Assembly (NCBI GenBank): GCA_947000775.1
Contig: CAMQGK010000604.1
Coordinates: 6,130,501-6,194,500, forward strand
Direction: 5' to 3'
DNA from: Pterois miles
Taxonomy: Eukaryota > Chordata > Actinopteri > Perciformes > Scorpaenidae
DNA: 64,000 nucleotides
Shown here: positions 1 through 20,710 of the stretch, one piece after another
How the letters are laid out: every line of letters starts with the position of its first letter
How positions within the stretch are numbered: the stretch's first letter is position 1
Position numbers and translations under genes: made by a program
Notes under the pieces: generated by a model
Database searches by the model: none
What the model was told of the DNA's origin: nothing
Seen by the model: only the letters and a program-made list of their open reading frames with translations

Positions 1-932
1 TCATCAAACTTTTACTTTCTTCTTTTGTGGTGCTTTTTCAGGCTTTCACCGCAGCCTCTTTCAGTTGTTTGTTTGGGGGTTTCTCCCTTCAGTTTCCTCT
101 TTAGCAGGTAAAATGCTGCTCAACAGGGTTTAAGTCTGGAGGCTGACTTGGCCACTTGGCTGGTCTAAAACCCTCCACTTCTTTCCCCTGATGAACTCCT
201 CGGTTGTTCTCAGTGTGTTTCTGGGTCGTTGTCTTGCTGCATGACGAAGGATCTCCTGATCAGTTTGGTTCATCTCTCTTTAAATAGTCAGACTAAATGT
301 TTCTGTAGACTTCTGAGTTCATTTTGCTGCTGCCATCATGTATTACATCAGTGAAGATCAATGAGCCGTCTCAGAAGAAGCCATGCAGCCCAACCATGAC
401 ATTACCTCCACCATGTTTTACAGATGAGCTGGTGTGTTTGGGATCATGAGCAGATCCTTTCCATCACTTTGGTAAAGGTTCATCTTTGTCTCATCAGTCC
501 AGAAAACTTTGTCCCAAAACATTTGAGCGTCATCTCTGTGCTTTCTGGCTAACTCCAATCTGTCCTTCCTCTTCTTATGGCTAATGAGTGGTTTGATCAT
601 CTGGTGTAGCCTCTGTCCTTTTGTTCCTGAAGTCTTCTGTGATCGGTGGATTGTGATAGTTTCACTCCTGACCTCTGGAGGTTGTTACTGATGTCACTGA
701 CAGTTGTTTTAGGGTTTTTCTTTACAGCTTTCACAATGTTTCTGCCATCGGCTGCTGATGTTTTCCTTGGTCTACCAGTTCGACGTCTGTTGCTCAGTAC
801 ACCAGTGGTTTCTTTCTTCCTCAGGACGTTCCAGATGGTTGTACTAGCTATTGCCAATGTTTGTAAAATGTCTCTGATTGATTTTCCATTTAATCTCAGC
901 TTTTCTCCCATAGACAGCTCTCTGCTCTTCAT
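1..932 (-). pseudogene. Tc1/mariner-family transposase, decayed
   Basis: Reading leftward from the ATG at 932, the N-terminal half (597-932) has the paired-like helix-turn-helix DNA-binding region and the GRPRK linker typical of Tc1 transposases. The frame then stops at about 597 after RGYTR and resumes in another frame at 600 (KPLISHKKRKDRLELARKH). It continues through the WTDET motif that carries the first catalytic Asp, and breaks again near 455 just after QSDGK, where part of the usual sequence is missing. Further left, fragments still match the C-terminal part of the family, but with stops. There are at least two frameshifts and one deletion. This is an inactive relic and not a host gene. 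Confidence 0.88.
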
Positions 933-1293
933 GTTGGTTACACCTCTTTAACTATGAATACAGTCTGCACTGGAAAAACCCAAAGCTGAAACTGAGAGCA
1001 GACATTCAGCGCTATTAATTGTTTGAATAATCAATGTAATAGGACACACCTGGGCAACAAAACACCTGTCAGTCACATGTTCCAATCATTTTTGCTCACT
1101 TGAAAAATGGGTGGGTTCAAACAAACGATGCTATCTTCTAAGTTGTGTAACAGATCCAGATGTAAATACCTGGAAACAGAAGAAATACTCTCTTGTCTCA
1201 TATTCATCTTTTAATGTCAAACCCAAATGTTTTTAGTGTGCAGCAGAAATACAGGAATTGGCCTCTCTGTTCTAGTAGTTTTGGAGGGGACTG
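1..1293 (-). mobile_element. Tc1-like DNA transposon, truncated by the window edge
   Basis: The right end is clear. The sequence closes with ggaggggactg at 1283-1293, followed by TA at 1294-1295. This is the usual Tc1 terminal signature (CAGTCCCCTCC read on the other strand) against a TA target site. The non-coding segment 933-1293 is the 5' end of the element on the minus strand, and the transposase reads leftward out of the window. The left terminal repeat is not in view. The element lies about 200 bp upstream of the presumed prss23 first exon. Its coding part is broken, so it cannot be autonomous. Confidence 0.9.
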
Positions 1294-1295
1294 TA

Positions 1296-1875
1296 TAGAG
1301 TAATAAAAATACAGAAAAAAAATATTTGTTCAAATAGAAAATATGAATTTGCTTGAAATATAAAAACAGTAAATTACTGCACTTCAGATTTTGCACGTTT
1401 CAAAGGCTTAGGCTACCCAAAGTGGACTGAAAACATTCAGAAAGTGCAAAAGGTTTTAAGCAAATGCATCAAAGTAAATAAAACAGACTTAATTTATTAA
1501 CTTGGTGAGCAGCACCGGTGAGGTGATGCGTCACATGACCGTGTCGGGGTCGGATATGCTCAGTCTGTAGATCCTCATTGGCAGATGTGACACAGAGTGC
1601 GCAGACAGACAGACAGACGGCAGAGCGCAGCGCCTCCTCCAGCAGCGCACAATGATCCAACTCCAACTGTCCATCCGGCTGCTGCTTTCGGAAAACTCCA
1701 GACCGCCACGGATTAAATAAAGCTGTCAGTTCCCGAGAGAAGCGCAGAAAACTCTCTGTTTTGCAGCAACAGGACTGTTGACTAGTTAAACTCCCATCGC
1801 GGACTCTGCTTGTCCTGGTTTGAGGGGGTTTTCCCCTCAGTGTTTAACCACCGGTTCACCTGCAGAAGCCAAACC
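1296..1875 (+). promoter_or_regulatory. prss23: prss23 upstream region and probable 5' UTR
   Basis: From 1296 to about 1490 the sequence is AT-rich and featureless. From about 1500 to 1900 it becomes GC-rich, with a short (CAGA)n run near 1606-1618. This fits a promoter or 5' UTR feeding the coding start at 1876. A palindromic gtcacatgac at 1530-1539 matches the E-box/M-box type bound by MiT-family bHLH-zip factors. No TATA box can be placed with certainty. The transcription start is inferred only from base composition and from the coding exon that follows. Confidence 0.45.
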
Positions 1876-3797
1876 ATGCGCTCCCGGGCTGCGCTCCTCC
1901 GGTAAGTCCCTCCGTCTGTCTGAGGTTTACAGTGAGCAGCAAATTCAGAAATAAAAGTAAACTGCACTGTTAACATTTTAGTGATGCAGTGGTAAAAGAA
2001 ACGATGGATTATGAAGAAATGTGTTAGTTACGCTCCCTAAAATAATCTAAATATGTCCTTTCATCAGTAGGCTGTTATGGGTTGCAAGATGCAGCTATAC
2101 TAAAGATTTTAACGCGACACATTATTATCACAGCACCATTTTCCTCCTCATGACTGTAGAGCATGTTGTGGTCTCATGTGTCATGAAACTATGTCTTTTA
2201 TCACCCCTAGCCCATTTACAAAAATATACTCAGTGCAGCTAAATGTTATTAAGCCACTCTTGCAGGCTTAAGGTCAACTCCCAGGCCACTTTAGGAATTT
2301 TCCGTCAGAGCCTATAAAGGCCTGATCTTTACCCTGCCAATCGTATTTGCAGCATTACAAACGGTGGAAGTTTACAGCTGCTAAATTCCAGAGCAGATTA
2401 AAAAATAAATAAAGTTAAAATGCTCCTCCTCAACTCCCATGGTTGTAATTATAAATCCATGACGCTGGTTTTAGGAATGAGAGTGTTTTTCATTCAGACA
2501 GTATGAGGGGCCCAGACATCCGGTCATGTTTAACAGCATCACTGCAGAGATGTGTGTGCGACAGTGAACAGGGAACTACAGAAGTTCACCTCATATGTCC
2601 CCCTGTCCATCCACAGGTTTACCTCCCTCCTATTTCTTTTCTTCCTTCCCCCCATTGTCTCCTCCTCCCGCCCCCAGTGGGTTCTCCAGCGTGTCCCTGT
2701 GGTCCTCGCACAGCAGACGGAGGCTCGATCAGCCCCTCACTTCCTGTCTCCGGCCCGCTTGGATGTCAGCTCCCCTTGCGATCCAGAATGCCACAAAAGG
2801 GCCCCCCGCCCGAGCTACTGGGACCTACGGCGTCTTCTGGCCTATGAGACACTCCACGCTGATGGTCAACTTACTGAGACCGCTGTTGGGATCTATGGTT
2901 ACGACCCCAGTTCTAACACCAGTCCGGCCTACTCCTCAGGGTCGACTGGTAAGGCTGAGCGGTCACACGTCAGGAGGAAGCGACAGATCTTTGGCCACGA
3001 TGGGCGTTTTAGCATTGCTGGGCAGAACTTCCTGCTAAAATATCCGTTCTCAGTGGCCGTCAAGCTGTCCACTGGGTGTTCTGGTACACTGGTGGGAGAC
3101 CGTCATGTTCTCACAGCTGCACATTGTGTTCACGATGGCAAAAACTACGTGAAAGGAGCCCAGAAGCTCCGGGTTGGATTTCTAAAAACCAAGCAACGAG
3201 ACACACAGGCCTCCTCTTTTTACCTTCCCTCCAACTTCACCAACCATGTTGAAGGTGGCCCCACTCCTTACGCCCCACCAACCAACGACAGAATGAAGTT
3301 CCAGTGGATCAGAGCCAAGCGCACCCATGTGCCCAAAAGGATGGATTAAAGGCAATGCCAATGACATTGGGATGGACTATGACTATGCTTTGCTTGAACT
3401 CAAGAAACCCCACAAACGGCGTCACATGAAGTTAGGAGTCAGCCCTCCGGCTCAGAGGCTGCCCGGTCGGAGAGTCCACTTCTCAGGATTTGATAACGAC
3501 CGTCCAGGAAAGCTGGTGTATCGGTTCTGTAGGGCCGGCGAGGAGACGTCAGACCTGCTATACCAGCACTGTGATGCTCAGCCCGGTGCCAGCGGGTCAG
3601 GAGTCTACGCCCGGATGTGGGATGGGCAGCGGCAGCGCTGGGAGCGGAAAGTGATAGGTGTGTTTTCTGGGCATCAGTGGGTGGAGCGACAAGGGGCATC
3701 TCAGGAATTTAATGTAGCGGTGAGAATCACGCCTCTCAAATATGCTCAGATCTGCTACTGGATAAAAGGAAACTTTGTGGACTGCCGAGAGGGGTGA
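1876..3797 (+). CDS. prss23: Serine protease 23 (two coding exons, one-base frameshift)
   Basis: Coding exons are 1876-1901 and 2617-3797, with donor GTAAGT at 1902 and acceptor ccacag at 2611-2616. The start codon at 1876 opens MRSRAALL. The intron splits the signal peptide, and exon 2 supplies its hydrophobic core FTSLLFLFFLPP. A furin-like RRKRQIFG site precedes the trypsin fold. The catalytic residues are visible: His in LTAAHC, Asp in GMDYDYALLEL and Ser in GASGSGVY. The Ser separates it from the catalytically altered paralogue PRSS35, and the C terminus IKGNFVDCREG matches PRSS23. The protein is secreted. The frame breaks in the AAAA run at 3335-3338: upstream reads to a stop at 3347-3349, while the conserved VPKGWIKGNANDIG continues in the +1 frame. 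With one base fewer the product would be about 401 aa, close to the family length (human 383). A sequencing or assembly error is as likely as true inactivation. Confidence 0.93.
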
Positions 3798-4965
3798 GGG
3801 GTGTAGCTACAAAACCATAGGCCCGCTACATCCTCATATGTCATACTGGAATATCTGGGGCCTTTAGAATCCAGGTTTCACCCCCATCACTTGTAGCACT
3901 GACATAGCATCACTTAAAATTTTTATTTGTTGCCAACTCGTCCCTTACTGATGTTTTCTCAGACCTCTCCGTGTCACTTTTCGGTTGCAGTAAACATGCT
4001 TAATGTCGTGAAGTAATCAAAAACACTTTCTTAGGTTCAGGCAACAAAACCACTACAGTTACATTTAGGAAAGAACTACAACATTTGGACAGTGAAAATG
4101 AAACTGAGCATTGTGAACACGGACACGAACGAACAGCTGATTGTAACATGACGCTTGGGACGCGAACAGCAGACTCTTGATGAATGAGATGTGTTTGTTG
4201 GACCCGTCCACCTCCCCTCCCTCCCACCTGGTGTGTCTCTTTTCAGATTCCCAGCGCACTTTCCCTGAGCGTTAATATTGACAAGGATGGGTTTACATTG
4301 TAGATAACCATGTTACTCCACCATGTTACTACAGTAGCCCGGAACGGACAAACCAAACACTTACTTTTCCTGCTTGGGCGATAGTCAGTGCTCATCTCTG
4401 CCTCTTACGCCAATATAAGTAAAGTAAATACAGACCTGGCAGACACCAATCCAGTAATGACACTAAATTGTGTAAACAGGGTGTGTTCATTTCATTTATG
4501 CTTACTTTTGCATCTTCTCTCATATTTCTAAAACATGAAACATTAAGTTACATTTGGGGAAACATTTAGGTCATGTGGTTTTGCAGAAATGAAGCAGGTT
4601 TATCTGCATCTTGGAAAACTTATCTGGATGACAACATTATACGGACTGATGTAAAACAGCAGCCTCTCAGCAAGAGCAGGACAGGCAAAACTGATTCACT
4701 ATGCATCCTAGCCTTTTTATTGTGCTAATACTAAAGATTGCACTGTTAAAACTCTTGAAGATTTCCTACTGAAAATGATTGTGGATGAATGTACAAGTCA
4801 GCAACCAAAGGTGCCAACAGTTTCTCTCCAAACTATCATGTATCTCCTCTCAGAGGACACACTAGTTATCTCCTGTGTATTCTGTCAACTTGTTATGCAG
4901 AATGATATTAAATGACTGCAGATGTCAAGGCTGCAGATTACTTATGTGAACCACATTTTATTGTA
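3798..4965 (+). other. Probable prss23 3' UTR, no gene seen
   Basis: No coding exon is seen and no repeat family is recognised here. An ATTAAA hexamer at about 4909 could serve as a polyadenylation signal for the plus-strand prss23. An AATAAA on the minus strand (tttatt at 4957-4962) could end a convergent minus-strand transcript. Both are inferences from hexamers alone. Confidence 0.35.
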
Positions 4966-6213
4966 CTTTAATGCTTAGCTCCCTCTGGTGGCCAGGATAA
5001 AACATTGCAGGTGTCCAACATTATGCACACTAGGCCTTCATAAGCACTTTTTTTTTTTTTAACTTTCTCCTCTTGTAACATTTGTGAAAATGCATTATTT
5101 GTGTCTCAGAAACTGAAGACTGGCAAATTTAAAGAAATATATGCTTTGAAATAAGCAACTGTGTCACATTTCTTCTCCATCTGCTCAACATATGCCTCAC
5201 ACGACACAATCTTTGTTTAAACACCACTTGTTTTAATTCAGATGTCAGAGGGCATTTTCAGAAATGCTGTGGGGAAACTGAACAGCGTAAAAAGCCGAAA
5301 TATGAGGACCAGCTCTGATGACTTCTCCAACAGCGACACATTCAGCAAAAGGTTCAGGAGTCTGAAACTGCATCCTGGGATATGGCACACAGAAAACAAG
5401 CTCTGCGACTCAATTTGACAACTTTTATAAAGTGACGGGACAGATTGACATCAGCAGAATCAGTTTTACATAACACCTGTCTTCAGATTTCATGTAGGGT
5501 AAAAGAAAATCAAGTACACTTCAGGACAATGTGGTCAAGAGGGGACAGAACCTAAAATCTTTCCAGATCTCACTCATCTTCAGCTGTGATCTTATGGGTT
5601 TCACCAGCACAAAGAAAGCAGACCGAATGTGTGCCATTTGAGCAAAAACATTCAAGTAAGAACTGACGTAGAAGCAGGATTTAAAGCAAACTTTAAATCG
5701 TCTTCTTTCTGTGTTGTTGAGACAAAGGCAAGTTAAAGGTGACATAGAAGTGTACCCATTAAACAAGCTAAAATTTTCAGCAATGATGTTCAATCTTCAA
5801 ACCAATTCAAGTCAACAGCAACATTCAGTTGAAAAATGTGCTATACTCGTGTGGAAAATGCCAGCAAACACAACAGAAGCAGCAAGGAGCTGATTTATGG
5901 GCCGGGTTTGCAGACAAAGCAGAATACTGGGCACACGTATGGCATTTGTGTTTAATCAAACGATTCCACACACTTCTCCTGATGCACAGAGCAGCACTGG
6001 TGATCCACATGTGCACACACTGGTTCATCTCAAAAGTAGTTTCCTCAAACTTTTTTTACACTCAACCTGAAACTGGACTGCAGCAGTTAACGTGAAATTC
6101 ACCAACGCGCAGGAAATACTGATCCTCAGATTTTCTACTCCTCCTGATGAAAAGGCTTTTCTGTTGATTTCTATTTGAACACTACAGAGTCAATCAGGCT
6201 CTGACACTAATCT
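4966..6213 (-). other. Unassigned low-repeat DNA, possibly a minus-strand 3' UTR
   Basis: This is about 1.2 kb without recognisable repeats, microsatellites or coding exons on either strand. The ORFs over 60 codons here have no signature. Its position just downstream of the exon-like 6214-6278 on the minus strand, and the AATAAA near 4960, would suit a 3' UTR. This remains a guess. Confidence 0.25.
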
Positions 6214-6278
6214 TTAATACTGCACCGACTGCCGGTTGGAGCCAGTGAGAGATACGAGGCTCATGAAGAGGAACCCAC
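6214..6278 (-). CDS. Possible terminal exon of an unidentified membrane-protein gene
   Basis: On the minus strand a good acceptor (ttattctcag) ends at 6279. It is followed by an open frame reading FLFMSLVSLTGSNRQSVQY and a stop at 6214-6216. The first two bases (GT) would complete a split codon. The piece is hydrophobic then polar, like the end of a membrane protein. I do not recognise the protein. It is not part of tmem39a, whose C terminus is complete at 9011. Only 65 bases support it, so a chance ORF behind a chance splice site is possible. Confidence 0.22.
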
Positions 6279-6857
6279 CTGAGAATAAGAGGATGTTCAT
6301 CAGGTGTAATTTAACAGAAAGGCAACCACATGCAAGGCAAACTGTTTGTAACACCATTCTGGTAACTGAGAATACATGAACTGGTAATGAGGCGACGCAT
6401 ACGGTCTCTAGCCTTTGATTTTGCATTCATCGCACATGGAAATGTCCCTATTAAAACATCCTCTGCTGTCAAATCCATGCAAAATCGCAATGACAATATG
6501 ACATACTTGCAGTGGGAGAAGGATTAGGTTGTGGGATATACCAACAAAAATCTTTATTATTAGCCAAACTGGTTCTGTTATCTTTATCTAATCCACAAAA
6601 AGATGGACCTGGTGTGATGTGGTCCTCAATACCATTACGGTTTAAGCATTCGGGCACCAAATTCCAACAAAATAAACATTGACACCTTTATGAACACAAA
6701 TGAGGCATATGCTATATCATAGCAAGGACATTTCAGCATGTCTAAGTGTGGTCAGACATCAGCAAGCTGACTTTAATCATCACCTGGTTACAGCAGCAGC
6801 CCTTCAAACTTTAACCATTTTAAGTAACAGTCAAGGAAAAGCGGTTTGGTTTTTACT

Positions 6858-7212
6858 AAGGCTTTCAAAAATAAGTTAATGCAAATTCATTTTAACGTCT
6901 CTATCAATTTTTAATTAACCTCAGCGTCACGTCAGCCCCAGATGCTATTCAATATTTCAGACATTGTAGCAAACTCAGATTTGAATGTGGCATCATATTA
7001 AACTAGAAACCATAAGGAATCAATTGGTACCAACCATGTCATGCAAGCTTGTCACCAAGGAGGCAAATAACTCTCCAAACTTGCATTAAATGTTGATGAG
7101 GATGACCTTTGATGACCTTTAGGGTACATATTGAACAGATTTGCAATAAATTGGCAATTAATCACAATTAACTAAGTAGTGTGGTTACAAATTTTGATCG
7201 CCTGACAGCCCT
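6858..7212 (+). repeat. Interspersed repeat family A, copy 1 (internally deleted)
   Basis: The right end reads cctgacagccc, the terminus shared by the family. Internal parts match the other copies, for example the stretch with ggtaccaaccatgtcatgcaagcttgtc near 7026-7053. The central part present in copies at 25606, 32563, 39836 and 59668 is missing. The family has GGGCTGTCA-type inverted ends and behaves as a non-autonomous DNA element. Confidence 0.7.
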
Positions 7213-7270
7213 ATTTGTGACATTTTTGCTTGAGTTTAAAGATACCAATAGTATTTCAGTCCCCTCTCAC

Positions 7271-7404
7271 CTGTTGACACTCTGGTGTAAGTTTGTAAAG
7301 AATGGTGCTGTAACTGCCCTCCACATAGCCAATGATGTGAAACAAGCAGATACTGATAGTAAAAACACAGAAATAAAAGTGAATGAGGAAGAATACAGCA
7401 TTCT
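7271..7404 (-). CDS. Possible internal exon of an unidentified membrane protein
   Basis: On the minus strand an acceptor (ctttgcag ending at 7405) and a donor (CAACAG then GTGAGAGG at 7270-7263) bracket a 134-bp open segment. In the frame starting after AG it reads AVFFLIHFYFCVFTISIC followed by GYVEGSYSTILYKL and ending PECQQ. This is one hydrophobic span and a polar tail. The frame has no ATG of its own, so simple ORF lists miss it. It would be phase 1 in and phase 0 out, so at least one more exon is needed before 6214-6278. I cannot name the family. Same-strand position between tmem39a and prss23 suggests a separate small gene. Confidence 0.3.
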
Positions 7405-7823
7405 CTGCAAAGACAGTGGATCACAATTCCTACAGACTGATCCCAAGTCAGCTTGTAGAAACATTTTATGCCACTTGGTGGTAAAAATACACAGTCTGGC
7501 TCTGATTTAAGCAAAAGTTTGACAATTTGATGGGAAAAGCTATACCACCCTCTTATTTGCCCATTAAATATGAAGCTACTGCAGGCAGCTGGTTAGCTTA
7601 GCTTAGCATAAAGACTGAACACAGAGGGAAACCGCTAGCCTGGCTCTGTCTAACAGTTACAAACATGTTATATTGTCTTTGTTTGAGTTATAAAAAAAAA
7701 AGTGTGAAAATGACAAGTTGCTGTTTTACAGGAGGGATATTTGCCAGATTATATTCTTGGCCAGACAGTAGAGTCTCTGTGGTCACCTGGCAACTGCTCA
7801 GAGCTAAGCGATAGTCTGGGGCT

Positions 7824-8165
7824 TGGTCTGAAATTGCATAGTATGCACTACATACCCCATACTCATTCAACATACTTTTGTGTGAATAAACAGTAGTATC
7901 TATTTTTTCGAATGCACTGAGCAGAAATTTATGCCGTCACTTCCTGAGAGGCTCCTCACAGGTTGGGGACGTGCAACCATGGAAAACCTGTGCCATTACC
8001 TAGCAAAGTGAAAATCTTATATTTACACTTAAATTAAAGCACTAATGATGTTACAGAGCAGCGTTTGCATACTGTGATATTTTACCGGAAATAGTATGCA
8101 ATTTACGTACTACTGGTTTCATACATATTAAAAAATCTCACATACTGTTTTAGCGTTCTAAATGG
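7824..8165 (+). repeat. Interspersed repeat family B, copy 1
   Basis: This segment is clearly related to 57447-57885. Both contain cttttgtgtgaataaacagt, then a cactgagcag block, then cacttcctgagag and an accatgg/gcctgtgcca-type block in the same order. Both end in a region of catactgt repeats. The family looks like a degenerate MITE. No coding capacity was seen. Confidence 0.65.
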
Positions 8166-9010
8166 CATGTTAGCATGGACATTCAGAAGCAACCTGGCAC
8201 AAACCCAACTGTAAAATGAACAAACGGTAATTTTTACACTTCAATCTTTGTTCCAATTAACCAAATGAACCACAAGTTAACACTATGTTGGTAATGCCCG
8301 GCGTAACTTTTACCATTGGACAGATCAAAGCTAGCTGTTTCCTTCTTTGCAGTCTTTGTTGTAATAGAAAGCTAACTGTCGTTGTTGCCTCATATTTGAT
8401 AGACCGACTCCCCGCCAGAAAGCAAATGACTGAAACCAAAATGTTGAACTTTTGCTTTAAAATTACCAGTGAAAACGTGCTGACGCTGTTGAGAGCAGTG
8501 ACGGCGTCCTGCTACCTCAAAGAGCTGCATCCGTTTCACTGGTTGTAGATTTAAGTTCTAAGAGCCAGAACAGCCAATCAGGATTCAGGATCTCAGGCAC
8601 TTCCACTGCTGTGAGTCGCTCGTCTGGTTTAACTGACTGTCAGAGGCCAGGTCCACTCTGTGATTGGCCACCTGCACTTAAAATATCTTTGGTGAAAGTC
8701 ACCTCCCGGCATTCCCTGACTTCCCTGTCGCCTAGCAACAACATAACACAACATGCCAATGTCGTCAGCGTGGTAATGCCCGGTGTAACTCGAAATAGTA
8801 TACAAAATAAAAATATTCTTTAAATAGGTTTATATAAACATTGCATTAAAAATAGAACCGTATCAAAACACGACTATGAGTTCACAGTCTGTCCCTTAAC
8901 CTCCGAGCGTGAGCGCTGAACAACCCTCCCAGTCCTCCACTTTACCAGACCGCCACCCGTCTCCCTTCCACGTCCAGAGTTCGTAGGGGAGGTCTCACTG
9001 TGCGGAGCCT
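8166..9010 (-). other. Spacer and tmem39a 3' UTR
   Basis: The part nearest 9010 is the 3' UTR of tmem39a on the minus strand. I could not place its polyadenylation signal. A nearly identical 18-20 bp word (ggtaatgcccgg then cgtaact or tgtaact) occurs at 8290 and again at 8774. Two CCAAT-type motifs in opposite orientation lie at about 8572 and 8661. No exon could be supported. Confidence 0.35.
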
Positions 9011-18643
<9,633 letters not shown>

Positions 18644-18744
18644 GGTCGCCAGTTACCGTGGCAACCACGGACGACGCCCACCAACCAACAGCCGCCGGGA
18701 GTCCTCCCCTTCTCCTCAATGAGCCACCATGTACAGCCAGGCCA
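18644..18744 (-). other. tmem39a: tmem39a 5' UTR part of the first coding exon
   Basis: Reading on the minus strand, an acceptor (tcctctgcag) ends at 18745 and the exon then runs 101 bases to the ATG at 18643. The context before the ATG (gcgacc) is a fair Kozak match. This implies at least one upstream non-coding exon, for which the CpG-rich block near 27.1 kb is the best candidate. Confidence 0.6.
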
Positions 18745-19599
18745 CTGCAGAGGAAAACCGAAACACAAGACTGACTCAGAACAAGTAAACAGGTCATGTC
18801 AAGATAGGAAAAACGTAAAAACCAACAAACCTGAGGCCTAAACAACATTTACAGCAGCCTGGAGGCAAATTGTGTACGATCAGAGTATAGATCTGGCCCA
18901 AGGGATGTACTTTATATACATACTTTGTATAAGTAAACATTATTTAACCTATATAACAACGTTATTTAGGAGAAGATAAGAAAGATAAGATATTCCTTTA
19001 TTAGTCCCAGCACTGCACAGATGATCGAGCTGGTTTTTCCTATACAGATAAGATTTTCTCCACCAAGTTTATTTGCCAATCAGCATTATAGCAAACTGGA
19101 TCATCATTGTCATAATCTGAGGGAAAATAGTAAACTTTCTAGTATACCTCTAGTGCATTTTGTGTTGGACAATTAGGTGTGTATCACTGTAATGGTACAT
19201 TTTTGCAAGACTTGTAATGTTCCTGCTGTGTACAACAAACTTAACATACTGGGTTTTAGGTGAGACGTCTGCATGAAAAACCAACATGTCCTACCAGAGG
19301 TTTAAAGAGGTGAAAAGATCTCAGTATTGTACCATTAGTCAGTTTGGCACTGCTCCGATAAGCCTTTATCAGTCAGGTGAAAGGAACATGTCATCATGAC
19401 ATTAACTATGTCAGCGGTACATTTCAGCCCTCACAAACCTGCCAGTTTTCCCCAGGAATTATTGAGCAGAGGTGGTGAGCCACTCATATCCTGACATATC
19501 TCGTTTAAAGATCGGTTTAGTTAGTAGTAGATAACCTAAAAACAACAGACACACTCCTTCGTTGTGTGAAATAGCCTCTGCTCTTTTTTTTTAAAGATC

Positions 19600-19765
19600 A
19601 TTTTTTGACATTTTTGATTTTAATGGGCAGTTGACAGTGAAAAGAGGCAGGACACAAGGGGAGAGAGGGGCAGTATGAGATGCAACAAACGTCCCCGGCT
19701 GGAATCGAACATGTGACATTGAAGTTATGCGACATGTGCTGAAACAATATTGCTAACAAGGCGCT
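19600..19765 (-). repeat. Degenerate tRNA-derived SINE-like repeat
   Basis: The segment has gagaggggcagtatgagatg, then a tggaatcgaac motif resembling the reverse complement of a tRNA B box, then a tgctaacaaggcgctccgcc end. This matches the layout of antisense fish tRNA-SINEs. It is a partial and mutated copy in tmem39a intron 1. Confidence 0.5.
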
Positions 19766-19853
19766 CCGCCATTTCTAAACGTGAATGTTTTATTTTTAAA
19801 AAGTGAGTTCATGTGATTTTAGTGGAAGTTGAAACATATCATGATTAGAAATT

Positions 19854-20710
19854 AGGGATGGGAATGGTTCAGGTAAAAAAACGAACCGTTCACTAGTCAG
19901 GTTTCGGTTCGTGTACGTATTGTTCGGTTCATATAGTATTTTTTTCATTGCGTATATTGTCACACTAGAAATCAAGGCGTATGGAAACAGGCTGGGACAC
20001 GGCGGACAGGGGTGTGGGGTATAACACATACGCAGTGTAACTGAAGCTGAGGTTGTGCATTGTGATTGGCTCAATTTCGGCGAGGGAGGAACAGAATTTA
20101 CTGCACGTCTCTCAGCCACCGCCACTATGTTTCTACTACCACAGCTATTAGGTCGTCACCGCATGTTAGTTCACCGGCTAACAGCAAATGGTAAACATGT
20201 AAGTTCTTGTGTTTTGTATCAACAAAAACAACCAGGCTGATATAAGTACAGCTAATATGCACATTTCAGTATTTGTTTATTTATCACAAGTCATATCATC
20301 ATTGCAATATTGAGCAGTGTTATTGCACATGGCAGATGTTCCTCATATGGTGCAGGCCTAGTATATGTTAATGTTTAAAAAAGCTCTAGTGCTGGCTGAC
20401 CTGATACTGCACTTTTTATTGCTGATTTGTTTTTATTTATCAATTCTTTTTAAATAACACAGCAGCACTTTTCTTTTAGATAAGAAGTCCAGCCATAAGA
20501 TGTGACAATGAAGAAGTCTTTTGTTCCTGATGTTAGTCTACTGTTGTGAAGACAAACAATTATTGACTTATTTTGTCAAATAAATGAAATGCATGTTTAA
20601 ACTGAAGTTGGAAATTGGCCTCCTTGCTGTACCATAAATGTACTGAACTGAACCGATAACCGTGACCCCAAACCGTGAACCAAATCAGACCATGAACTGT
20701 CCCACCCCTA
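19854..20710 (+). mobile_element. hAT-type non-autonomous element, ~0.86 kb
   Basis: The left end tagggatgggaatggttcag is the inverted counterpart of the right end tgaactgtcccacccctaat. The flanks ttagaaat (left) and atagaaat (right) match at 7 of 8 bases, the target-duplication length of hAT elements. Its right half is repeated at 23655-24056. No intact transposase is present. Confidence 0.75.

Noticed and set aside
6311..6496. Minus-strand ORF considered as a link exon between 7271 and 6214
   Set aside because: The acceptor is weak and the translation is not protein-like; phases could not be made to fit.
8611..8823. Plus-strand ORF near CCAAT motifs
   Set aside because: No splice or homology support; lies in the tmem39a 3' flank.
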